From assembly GCA_008828725.1 (NCBI GenBank), contig MEHQ01000256.1, forward strand, positions 1-64,000: DNA of 64,000 nt, given 5' to 3'. The notes under the pieces were generated by a model. The model ran no database searches, was not told the DNA's origin, and saw only the letters and a program-made list of their open reading frames with translations. Positions 22,230 through 33,831 of this stretch are shown piece by piece. This stretch comes from Saccharina japonica (taxonomy: Eukaryota > Sar > Phaeophyceae > Laminariales > Laminariaceae). Numbering within the stretch: position 1 is the stretch's first letter; each line of letters opens with the position of its first letter. A program made the position numbers and the translations under genes.

Positions 22230-22318
22230 CCCTTGTAGGACTAGAGTCCCGTTATGGGGACAAATTGCTTAGAATTAGAGTGGTTTGTCCCCAAAACGGG
22301 ACTGCAGTCCTGGAAGGG
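22230..22318. mobile_element. mini-element with TTAA duplication (piggyBac-like ends)
   Basis: An 89-bp palindromic unit between two TTAA sites (22,226-22,229 and 22,319-22,322). The ends are CCCTTGTAGGACT and the complement of AGTCCTGGAAGGG, with paired GGGACT/AGTCCC and TGGGGACAAA/TTTGTCCCC words inside. TTAA duplications with CCC-starting ends are typical of piggyBac-derived miniatures. A related copy is at 46,431-46,519. Confidence 0.65.
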
Positions 22319-22329
22319 TTAAAATGGGC

Positions 22330-24060
22330 AAAACTTATAACACGACGACAACATTTATCTATCAATACAACATCAATAGCCGTACTCATACATTCATATC
22401 GTACCATCCAGTATATGAATACTGTTCTTATGATACCTTGCACGCGTATTGTTATGTGCCTGTGTATCAATATTAATACTGATAATATTATCAACATAAT
22501 TTGATCATATTTACCACTATCCAGATTAATTAATGTCTTCTTCAGGTGGTAATATATTAATAGCAGCAAAATTAGTACTCGTACGAAGACATCAAAATAA
22601 TATTGATAAGTACCATATATATCATGCACATACTTGTACGCATACATACGTAGGGTGGCTCAATACCGTACCTGGTATAGACACACTTACAGATATCTCG
22701 CCCAGGAATCCCTCATCCCTGCACTCTCAGAGCTCCCACTTCGAACACCGCCTCCGTTCATTACTTGCTCATTCTCTCTCTCTTTGTTCCCTATATACTT
22801 TAGTTGGCGAGAGGCTTCTTCCTCTTTCAGTTTGCGTTCGTGTGTGTGCCCAGACAGCACGGCAGCGCGGGCAAACCCGGCGTCATCGCGGGTATGGGAG
22901 GGCGCTGGCCAGTAGAGGGGGGGTCAGAAGGAGCGCGGTCGCCTTTTTCGTGGCTAGGCGTTTCGTGTCCACCGAGACACGAGGGAAGCATAAAGGCGCT
23001 TTGTCTGCGTTGCTGCTGCAGCATGTACGAAAATATAAGGGTCGTTCGGTCCTGTAAAATAAAATTCAAACGTTGCTTATTTATCGGAACTAATAGGATT
23101 TATAGAGAAACCCCGGCAGTTTGAACACCACCATGATGGAGCGGGCGAACGAGGGCCACGGTGAGCACCGGGCTCCATGCGAGGCGGGCCACGGGGCTCA
23201 CTGGGGCAGAGAGGCAGTAGAGCTTGACCCGGAGCGAATCGATACGGACGTGATCGCGGAGGGACGGGGAGCATCAAGGCTGACAGAACGCGAAAGACGT
23301 CAAACTTTTTTTCTGTTTTTTGCGGCGCAATGGGTCCGATGGTTTTTTTTTTTTTTTTCGAGTACGAGTACGTACGAGTATACTCGTATGTACGTGTACG
23401 TACAAATGTGTACTCGTACGTCTTTCTTCTTTCTCAGTTTTGTTGATTTCCTATTTTTCGTACTTCACAACTTGACGACCGAGCTGTGCTGTTCTTTCTC
23501 TCTCATACATACAAAGTACGAAGTAATATATACCACCGTTCGATGTTGTTGCACTACCACACATACTCACGAAGGCACAAATCACACACACCACAGCAGG
23601 CAGCGCAGCGCCGTGCTGTGAGCCGTGTTGCTGTGCTTTCTCTTTCGATCATACAGCTTATTTGTTGTCCTGGAGCATGGAGCTAGTGTGCGTCCCGAGC
23701 ATGTTTTGCATGCATGTCAAGTCCGCCGTTTCTTCCCTGTGCACCATGAACCTCTTACCATGAACCTCTTGACATTTTCAAGTCGGTGCTTTTGCTTGCA
23801 CTATACATCATGGGCCTCTTCTGCCCCTTTCCTTGCGCGAGCGTAGCGGGCGGCGTCAGCCGCCCGCGGAGCGGAGCCATTGTAATGCCATACCATGTAC
23901 CATACCTTATATACCATACCTGGTACGTATCAAGTAAATGCCTGGTATCGTATATACGTAGGGCGGTGCTTAATTTTCGTGCTTAATATCCATCATAAGT
24001 CGATAAATATTAATAGAAATTGGACATCAAATTTCAATAATTCATCACGGCGGGGGAAAA
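22330..24060. other. non-genic stretch; GC-rich patch and TACGTA words
   Basis: No supported gene. A GC-rich patch (22,850-23,300) has open frames on both strands but no recognisable domain or splice pattern. T-runs lie at 23,305-23,360, followed by ACGAGTACGTACGAGTATAC-type repetition. A strong hairpin, GGGCGGCGTCAGCCGCCC, is at about 23,850. Confidence 0.4.
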
Positions 24061-24065
24061 AATAA

Positions 24066-24704
24066 TGGGCAGCGGCCAAAAAAAGGTATACCTGGTCCAT
24101 TTGCGGCCAAAAACAGATACATACTTAAAATCAAGTCAAAACCGCACTCCACGTGACCTGCCATTGGTCCAAACCTCGTTGTACCTGTTTTTGCCTCTTT
24201 AACACCCAGGTATACCTGATTTTGTCTACTCTGCTTGACTTTCACCTTTTTTTGTCGTTTTTAAGCCAATCAGAGGCCCTTCATAGTTCCACCCTATGCC
24301 CCCTATACAAATGCCGACGAACGCGGAGACCCCCTCCTCCCTTCGCACTTTGCACCACACGTCACTCGAGCGACACACATAATATCTGCCTGCACACCTC
24401 CGCCCAAATAAAACGAGATATACGGCTCCCCTTCGGGATTGTGGTTGACTTGGAATACCAGGGGTGTCGCAAGCTGAGAAGGGAGAATACAGCAGCAGGC
24501 GTTCGTTCCTCGTACTATTAATAGCAGCTACTCGTATACGTAGCCACTGGGCGAGCACGAAGACCATGAAAAAACGAAAAAAAAACTCTACTTCGCGCTG
24601 CAAGGAACGGCAGGTTTGTGGGATGCGTTTTAAACTTGATTTTAGTATGTACCTGTATTTTGGCCCCGAATGGACCAGGTGTACCTGTTTTTGGCCGCTG
24701 CCCA
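24066..24704. mobile_element. DNA element with 70-bp terminal inverted repeats, family K
   Basis: The left end starts TGGGCAGCGGCCAAAAA and continues for about 70 bp (TACCTGGTCCATTTGCGGCC). The right end, 24,634-24,704, is its complement with some differences and ends TTTTTGGCCGCTGCCCA. The interior of about 500 bp has no transposase. It contains CCAATCAGAGG and CCCTATACAAATG words that resemble promoter boxes. No clear target-site duplication is visible because both flanks are A-rich. Confidence 0.65.
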
Positions 24705-24985
24705 AAAAAAATCTAAAAACGGCGGGGGGTAAGAGCACGGAACGCGAGGCACGAGCGTCGAGAACTCAGGTTTTTCTGAGATACGATAAGTCACGAGCGT
24801 CGAGAACTGACGTTTTTCTGAGTTTATTCAGTAATACTAAAGTTTATAATATATACGAACCATATACCAGCTCACTCTGGAATCTGCCGTTTAGCGCTCC
24901 ATTATAACAAAAAGTATCATCTCTTAGCTCGTACCAGGTACATGTTACACGAAAAAACTTGCAAAATGTAATCCATCCAAATATA
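24705..24985. other. non-genic stretch with a 30-bp duplication
   Basis: CACGAGCGTCGAGAACTCAGGTT-like sequence occurs at about 24,751 and again at about 24,793. No gene is seen. Confidence 0.45.
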
Positions 24986-24988
24986 TAG

Positions 24989-25307
24989 GTGTTATACTGG
25001 CGACTTCTGTCTCCCTGCGTCATTTGTATTCTGTTTCATTTCAGAACTTGTTTTATTTTGTCGTTTTTGTTCTTATTTTTTGGTTCGGCTCGTGTCGCTG
25101 TGTTCTCGTACCCGATACGTTACGCATCTCACTTGCTTTACCCATTAATTTGCGTTTATTTTGTTTTGGTTTTTCTCTGTTTCACAGTCTGTGACCACAG
25201 AATTTGTATCTCTCTAGGATTGGGAATCAGGACAGGCACTGGGTGTACTGATGTGGTTGAGTAGAAAGAACGGGTTTAATGTGAAGACAACAACAACAAC
25301 AACAACT
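24989..25307 (+). repeat. dispersed repeat F, truncated copy with AAC tail
   Basis: Matches 19,425-19,735 closely, including CTCTCTAGGATTGGGAATCA, and ends in a run of five AAC units. The 5' part is missing. Confidence 0.65.
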
Positions 25308-25309
25308 GC

Positions 25310-26160
25310 TTGTATGACACAACAGGTCGTGCGCTACGTGTACGAACAACGAGTGCGAGATAACAAGAGGGTTTGCGATACGATATTAATCGAATATCGA
25401 AAATCGTGACTATTGGCCAATGGGCTTCAAAGATCCGACTTACGAATCTTAGGCCTCTCCAGGCTCCACACTCCCAGATTGAACTCCCATCAATATCGTA
25501 GGTGTATCTCCAATCAAGGTATGACAATCTGTTTCGTTCATGGTATACGTATCAAAATAACAATACATTCATACAACCGCAGCCGCATCATCAGGTGACG
25601 GTGATTATGAGGTCAAACATATTTATATTTTTATTACTTTCAAGTTTTCATCAAGTATTCCTTTCGTCTGTTACTACTGCTGTGTGTCTGGGTTGTAGAA
25701 GCAGCTGGGATTCTGTGCTTGTCGTAGGACTCTACTCGTATTGTTATTAGGTTGACTCGGCCGGCGTGGGTGCTGAGCTTGGAAATACCCTACTACAGGT
25801 TGACTCGGGATGGTGTGGCTTGGAAAAAACAAAATAAAGCTAATTGAGCCGCGAAAAAAAGTACCTTTGTAACTTGTAACCAACCTTAGCCAACCAGAGT
25901 GCGTACTTATATATATCCTTAGCAAGATCTATATACTATTAATACTATTCATAATAATATCGTGCTTCGTCCTACTACTGCTGTCTGTGTGGAAGGTGGA
26001 AGGGTGATCAAGGTTTGGTGTGTATTTCTGTTCAGCTGAATACCGTACGATAGTTTGACTCTTCATGGGTATAAAGGTCGACCTTCTGTTGTGATCTTGT
26101 GATGTTGTGATCCATCGGGCGGTATCTTCCACAACTATTAATAACCATCATCACCAGTCA
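25310..26160. other. non-genic stretch
   Basis: No gene is seen. AGGTTGACTCGG occurs twice (about 25,750 and 25,797). Confidence 0.4.
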
Positions 26161-26167
26161 CCAGCGG

Positions 26168-26395
26168 CAACAGAAGAAACGTATATAGGAACTCTCGAAA
26201 CTTGTCATTATCACAATCGTTATTGATAGGTAGTGACTACACAACAGTGCAGGTCACATATGATACGATATGATATTATTAAACAGAAGAAACATAAGAA
26301 ATCTCAAAACTTGTCATTATTACAATCGTTGTTGGTACGTATTGTACTACACAACAGTGTAGGAGACATATTATATAATATGTTAAGAGTATTAG
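26168..26395. repeat. tandem duplication of about 115 bp
   Basis: ACAGAAGAAAC, AACTTGTCATTATCACAATC and ACTACACAACAGTGCAGG recur in the same order starting at about 26,172 and again at about 26,283, with point differences. Confidence 0.7.
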
Positions 26396-28095
26396 AAAGT
26401 AGAACCAAGAATGCTTGGGCAGGCTGGATTTTGGTTTTGGGGGAGGGTGCCTCCTACAATCATAAAGCAACTATTAATAACTCCCGAGGTTTTTTTCATT
26501 TTGTTTCCCATAACATTTAGCTTGGATTTCTTATCAGCCTGTTTTATACCTGGTATGAATATGTACGTGGTACCAATATTAATAGGTGTCTGTCCTGTTC
26601 TGTTTTATTGGTATCGAAACTCTGTACATATCACATATGATACGGCTTTCGGAAGAGTCGTAGGGACTTTCTTCACGAGTAAATGGAAGACACACAAATC
26701 GGATATCGAAGTGTGCCAGAAAGGTCCAACTAACTACCATAATATCATATGAAACGCTATTAATAGAAGAAAAACTACACGACAGTCAAGACGTACCTGG
26801 TACGTATAATATCTCACTAAACTCAGTACGAATATCGCACTCTCAGAAGTGTTTTCGAGGCGGAAAGAGTTAGGGAAACGGAAACAGGCGGCGGGCTCAC
26901 CCTGCACTCGTGCGGTCATAACGGGTTCACACAACGATACGTACGTATTCGTACGTATACGTACGTATCGATAACCTAACGAAGAATTGCATCGTCACTG
27001 CTGTCAATCAACCAATATACAACGTCACCAAGACAGGGACATCCACCCCCGAAAACGGCCATCTCTTTTGGTGTGTAGGCCCTATATACCCACCCACACC
27101 CAACCACACGCACCCACCCACTTTCTTCTCCAACACGCACCCTTTCTCTTCACCTCCGGCGCGCTTCCTCTCCAACGCAAAACGCAACCATCTAGCCAGC
27201 TCCCAACCCCGATTATTCTTTCCCTCCCAACTGCTGCTGCTGTGGCTTTCCTGTGGTTCTTCCCTGTGGTTGTTCACATAATAAGGGGTACGCGACAAGG
27301 TGAGCGTCACCAGACCTAGGTTCCTCTCTCTATAAGACATAATAGCGGAACTGGGCCTGCGGTGGTGGACCAGCAGGTGTAGACCAGACCAGACCGCTTT
27401 TGCCAGGTTTTCGGCGTGTGTACGTACTGGAGATATCTGATGATGTAAAACAGTCTCTTTCATCAGCCAAGAAAGAAGACGGACACGCCCGTTGTTTTCG
27501 AGCTCGTCGCGAAGAAACCAACACTAGGACGTTTCTTGCAGCTGATGAGGGGGCTACCCCCCCGCCTCCCTCCCTCCCTCCCTCCTCTCCCTCCCGTGAC
27601 TTGAACCCTACTCACGTGAGCCACGCAAAACGCGGCTTGCGGTGGCGGTGGGCCGCAATCTCGTTTAGCCTTTTTGGGGGCGCGTGCATCGAAAGTAACC
27701 GTTTCTTGCAAAGAGACAAGAGGGGAAGAAAGCACGCCCGCTTCGATCTACGAATACATTTTCGATAGAGTTCGATCTATACTGTTTGAAACAAAATATG
27801 AAAAGGCGAAGACCTGTGGAGTCGAAAGTATACTGGAACGCCGTCGGAACGGTAAGAGAGGACACCGTTCATCATAATACCATACGTTTGGACAAGCCAA
27901 CTATATGCGACCGCGCCCTACCCCCCCCCCACCTCACGTTCCGCTCCCACTTATCTCGAATTCTACAACCTGCTTATTTCCTCTTACCTTTATCTTCTCC
28001 TTTTCGTATCCCTGCACCCCTGCCATGTATGCTCTCCCAGCAGCTACTACTACTACTACTACTACTGCTTGCATCTGTAGCACACAACGCCGATC
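26396..28095. other. upstream region of the beta-helix gene
   Basis: No gene is seen. Contains a TACGTACG cluster (26,936-26,970), a CCCT/CCTC run (27,560-27,595) and a (CTA)n run at about 28,046-28,070. I cannot place a transcription start; no clear TATA box sits at a convincing distance from the ATG at 28,096. Confidence 0.4.
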
Positions 28096-28455
28096 ATGAT
28101 GAGGGCAGCCTACGGTTTAGCACTGCCGTCATCGGTGGGCCTCCTCCTGTCTCTCACGGGACACCACCGCCAGGCCAACGCCTACACGTACAACGTCCTC
28201 CCCGACAACAAGCTGCCCTCGGCGGACGAGAGCGGAGACAGCGACGTGTACAACTTGATGGACGCTCTCAACCTCGCGGAGGCGGGCGACATTATCGAGC
28301 TGGGGGACGGGACCTACAGAACGTTGTACGACCGATTAAAGACCGTGGCGGACGGGACGGAAGGGAGTCCGATCACCATCAGGGGCGGAAGAGACGCCAA
28401 GCTGAGGGTCCCTTCCCCCTCTGTTCGGGTCGAGCACTCCTGGATCACCATTCAG
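28096..28455 (+). CDS. exon 1 of the beta-helix gene
   Basis: Codes residues 1-120: signal peptide and the first beta-helix coils (NLMDALNLAEAGDIIELGDG). Ends in phase 0 at TTCAG|GTGGGA. Reading on past the donor gives an unrelated tail and a stop. Confidence 0.85.
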
Positions 28456-31400
28456 GTGGGAGGGTACAAAGGATGCGTGCTACGGCGGTAGAGGTAGAAA
28501 GTTTTGGCTGAATCTTTTTATGAACGATCGGGCTCCTTAGGGCCCATATTAACGAGCATAAAATAAATTCAATTTGGGAAAAATAAAATTCAAATTCGCT
28601 TTTCATTGGTCAACACACACACCAGCACCCCCCAAGATCCTAATCTTTGGTGCTGGTGCGTGTGTTGACTAATGTGAAGCGAATTTGAATTTTACTTTTT
28701 TCTAAATTGAATTTATTTTATATTCGTTAATATGGGCCCTTACCCCAAATTCGTCGGACTTTCATTCATGTTTGTTTGTGACGAAATATGTTTCAGAGTA
28801 TGTTTTGGTCATGAGGTGTCTCATCCGGCAGCACTTTTACTTTCCTCCAAAATCGTTTTTTCGGTGAGGTATGATATGACGCTCCCTAAGTGAGGAGCTC
28901 AGAAAAACAGCATGGTGCACCTATACCTTAGCATGCGTCAGAAGAGGAGGAGGAGGAGTTCGATTGTCGTACTTCCTCGTGATTATTTTAGTGGAGGCTT
29001 TTCTGTAACGACTGAGTGAGATGTTTGACGGGATGTAATAAAGCAGCCAAGATATACATCATTTCTGTGTCGTCTTTAGTACTTTGTATTTTGCAAAGTT
29101 GCACAGGATTCTCCCAGTATATACCAGGAAGTGTGTTTGTGTTGTCTTCACATTAAACCCGTCCTTTCTACTCAACCACATCAGCACACTGAGTGTCTGT
29201 CTGATTCCTAATCCTAGAGAGATACAAATTATGTGGTCACAGACTGTGAAACAGCGAAAACCAAAACAAAGTAAACGCAAGTGAGTGGTTAAAGCAAGTC
29301 AGATGCTAACGTACCGGGTGCGAGAACTAAACAACACGAGCCGACGTGAAGTGAACTACCGTAATCATGCGAGAGTTGGCACCGGGGTGCGATCGATTTT
29401 TAAATGTTTCTACGTTGTGTTTTTTATCGCACCCCGGTGCTATCTCTCCAATGGGTGCCAACCTTACGATGGGTGCCAACTCTCGCATGATTACGGTATT
29501 CGGTATAGAACAGGCTTCATATCATTCGTGTAGGATACTCGCAGTATTTCGGGTTTTTGCATAGTTCGGGTACTGCGAGAACTCGAAGTATTACTGGATT
29601 TTGTACGGCGGATCCCGCTTATACCAAGCTTATACTCCAAGTTTTTGTAGGTCCGATACTGCGGGTACTGTTCACACTCGCGGATATGGGCCTCCATTAC
29701 ATATTCATACTTCCATTACTCTCTAGTATTTAGGTCCGCCAGTACTCTATGCTACGAAATGCACTCGATGGTCAAGAGTATGCCCGGAGCAATAAGTATA
29801 CTGGGAACCTATGTGCATACTTTAGGTACTTTAGGTAATAGGCCGTCAGTACTCCTCTCGGTCCAGGGACCATGTGAACGGCGTTTGAAACGTTAGAACA
29901 TTCAGCATCCACAGATGCCCCCAGTACTTCGAACCTTAATTTGAGTATTTTCAAGCAAAACTACGCCATTGAGGTTCTTTCATTACTCGCAGTATATACC
30001 AGTAGGTGTTCTGTACCGCGGATACTGCCTGATACACCAGGTACTTCGGAGTTCGATACTGCGGGTATTGCTTGTGCTTGGGGTTCTGTTCTGATCATAC
30101 TCCCAGTACGATACTCTCAGTATTTGGGCCTTGAGTACAGCTTAGACTCCCATTTCTAACAATATTTAGGCCGCCGCTACTCTTGACACTACTTCCAGTT
30201 CTCAGTACTCAGAGAACGACATAATTTATATATATTGTTTTTTTAATTTTTTAATATATATTGGACAGTCCGAGTATACTCGGAGTATGAAGTGTGCCGG
30301 GAGCATTACGTATTTGTGACTCGGAAGCCCGTGTTTTCTATAATTTCAAATTTTCAAAAATGTCAATTTGTCACGGCTCTCGTAGCCATTGAACAAACAA
30401 GTTCGACTGCTGTCGTCGCACTCTGTCGTAGCATGCACTGGTAGCTTTAAAGTCCAGTCAGCTCGTGTGCAGGGCTGATGTTTTATGCTCTGTATGATGA
30501 ACGACTCGCACTTGATCACGCGAATATAATGTCACAGCAGAGGCCGGTGGTCTATTCCGCTACATGTTCGTGCCAGCTGTTTTTGTGATTTCGTACACCA
30601 GGATATGCATCTACGGATATATTGCTGTACTCGTACGTAGGGGTCGACGATTGCTTATCGTTTTCGCATCGTCATCGATCACTCCATCGTTTATGAACTC
30701 TGTCTAGCTTTTATGGATTTGCATCGTTGTGGAACATGGTGTCGTCGTTTCATTTTCGTTTCACGAGGGGGGTCCTGCAGGCTGCAGGCCACACAACAAA
30801 CAAAACTTGTTCCGCCAGATATTCTGGAGTTCGGTTTCAAATCTTAGGTACGTACTCGTAGTCAAACTTTAAACTTTAAACCACAACGTACCAGATGAGT
30901 ACGGCGTACGTAGGCTAAACCATTCAAGTATGTTTGTTACGCACGCAGGTACGCACGCAGGTACGCAGGTATCTACAATATGACTCACCGTCCTGCCTTT
31001 GACCTTTGACCCCTTTCTGCTCTTTCTTTTTATCTTATATACTGGTACGTCGTAAATCGTATACCAGTACATACATGTTTGTGTTTTTGTTTTTTTCCAT
31101 CCCATTCATTATCTTGGCACTTCTGTTTTTCTCCCGCCCTTCGTAGTCGTAACTATAATAATTAATAGTGCCTCAGATCCGGGGTCACAAAGTAGGCTCC
31201 TCTTCCTCCTCCCCCACTACGGTTCTTGCCTTGATTTTTATCTCGCAGAGGGTTCAGCATTCCCAACGCTCGTCGATCTTCATCCAATTTTGCTAACTCA
31301 CGCTCTCGCGCTTTCCGCTACTAATATTAATAGTAGTCAAGTTATTTTTTGCGAGAAAAGGTCCCTACGAAGAGCATGCACTCGGGGGGGGGCTCGAACT

Positions 31401-33791
31401 CACGACCTTGACGCTAACAAGCTTCGTGGTTACCTGCTAGCCCACCGGGGCGACCGGCGTCGTACACTTGACGTACATGCCGTATTCGTTTTTTCAAGGG
31501 GGGCAATGAGCAATCAGGAGGTCGTTGTGTCTAAACAAATCCCCATCAATCCAATCTGCATGTTGTTCTGTGTTGTTTTCTAACGATTTTTCAGTAATGT
31601 ATCGAATACCATAGACCTATCGCAAGTATATACCAGTATATATTATGCTGTACGTATAAAACATGAGGATACCTCGCAAGTATATATATATATTTATCTG
31701 TACGTATAAAACATGAGGATACCACAGGGCACGTATGATACCATTTTTCCATTTACTAAAATCTTGCACCTTGTGTAAACCTGTGTGTGTTGTGTTCGCA
31801 TCAAATTCGTTATTTCTACCCAACTACGTACAGTACAGGACACCTCATAAGAAACAGGAAAGCTGGCCCAGAGGCTGGATTTCTTATTCGAGAGAGGGTG
31901 TGCTTTACACCAATTTCAAGATAACGAATCCCGAATTTTTATTTTTCCTCCAAATGTCAGCCTGGCTTTCTTATTAGCCTGTTTCTTCTTACTGTAGGTG
32001 TCATGTACTACTACTGCTGTACACATACATCAGTACAACCAGTGTATGTCCTGATTCCTAATCCTACAGAGATATAAATTATGTGGTCAGAGTCTGTGAG
32101 ACAGAGAAGAAGCCGAAACAAAATGGACGCAAATGAATGGGTAAAGCAAGTGAAATGTCAACGTACCGGGTACGAGAACACAGCGACACGAGCGAAACCA
32201 ACCCAAAAATAAGAACAAAAAGACAATAAAAAAACGAATTCGGAAATTCGACAGAATGCATATGGCGCGAGAAGACAGAAGCGTCACTACGAAGAAAATC
32301 ATACGACGTCCCCAAACGCAACAAGAGATAACTACCGCACGGGCGAAGCAACACGGAAGAAAAGAGGAAATCATGTGTAAACTGGTATGCAGTACCGGCC
32401 CGGCCCGCTTATAAGAAATCAGAAATCGGGCTTAGGCTTACTTTCATATTTGAGAAAGGGATGTGTCCCACACTAACTTCAGTACAATAATAATAGCTGT
32501 CGACTTTCTTATTTCCCCCATAATGTTGAGGCTAAGTTTCCTGTGCGGCACTCTCTTACGAGAAGGCCGGAAGTGCATATATATTCAAAAAATTAAAAAA
32601 AAAAAACACCAGCTGTGAGCTCGAGGATTTCGTCGAAGCTCATCTTTGCTAGCTGAGTGTAATACTTCGATCGCGCGTACTTACGGATTTTATATGTCCT
32701 CATGTAGAATGTTTATCCCGTATGTGGGGGACACGATCTGAGGCTGTAGTATATGTACTGCATGCAGTGCATGTAAGGTCAATATTGTCATCCTTGTTAT
32801 CCTACAAGGTTCAATTGACCACCCAGCACTCCGAAAGAAAGAAAAAAATGGGGAATAAAAAGAGCCCTCTGCCCAGCTCTGCACGAAATCTCCTCACGTC
32901 TGACCTTTTCTCTAAATATCTCGTAGAATATAGATATTAGTAGGTCGTAACCGTACATAGCGTACGAACGTTTTCAAAGTCTACAGGCAGGCGTGATCCC
33001 GTACGTGGCGAGGTTGGTTGTGAACGATCAAACGACGCGGTCAAAAGCACTCACCAGATACGGAAATCATACCGATACGAAAAGGTCGGTATGCGCCTCA
33101 TATGGATCGCACGACCACACCCACCCCCAGTCCCCTACAGCCGGTGTGTGTGCTCATCACATTAAACCTTCCTTTCTACCCATCGACATCCAGCACACCC
33201 AGCAGTGTCCGTGCCGATTCTTCCTCCTGAAAAGGTACCAGTTCCGTGTGGTCACAAAACTACGACACAGAGATACTACACTCAGTGCAGTAAGCAGGGC
33301 AGACAATGCAATGCCATATACCACAGGCAAGACCTACCCTGCTAGCAATCCAGGTGCATGAAAGAGAAAAAAGAGCAGGACACCGACTACTCTCTACTAC
33401 CAGGTATGTATTTTTAGTCGTAGTAAGAAACAGGAAATCCGGTCCGGGCTGAAATTTTTATTCGCGAGAGGGGTTACTTTCTACACTAATTTGACGATAA
33501 CCACTCTCTATTTTCCTCCTTGTCATCCCGGCTTTCTGTATTAGCCTGTTTCCTATTAGGTGTCCTGTACCCGTACTGCTGTGGATTGCTGTGCCATGTA
33601 AGAAGGACGGCGATGAAGTCAACCACGACGAAGAGCCACGGATAGTTTTACTACTGTACGTACATATATACAACACTCAGTTTCGCACGCAAGACCAATC
33701 AATGTGTGCACGTGCCTTCTGCGTACTACTCTCGTTCGTACGCGCACGGCGTGAAGCTTTGGAAGCTTAAGGTTGCTCGCTACTGCATCGC

Positions 33792-33831
<40 letters not shown>

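Noticed and set aside
22533-23621. Possible gene in the GC-rich patch (frames of 106-174 codons)
   Set aside because: No domain, no splice pattern, and frames exist on both strands as expected from composition alone.
27786-28511. 241-codon frame overlapping exon 1
   Set aside because: It is in a different frame from the beta-helix exon, is low-complexity Pro/Gln/Arg-rich, and does not continue into the other exons.
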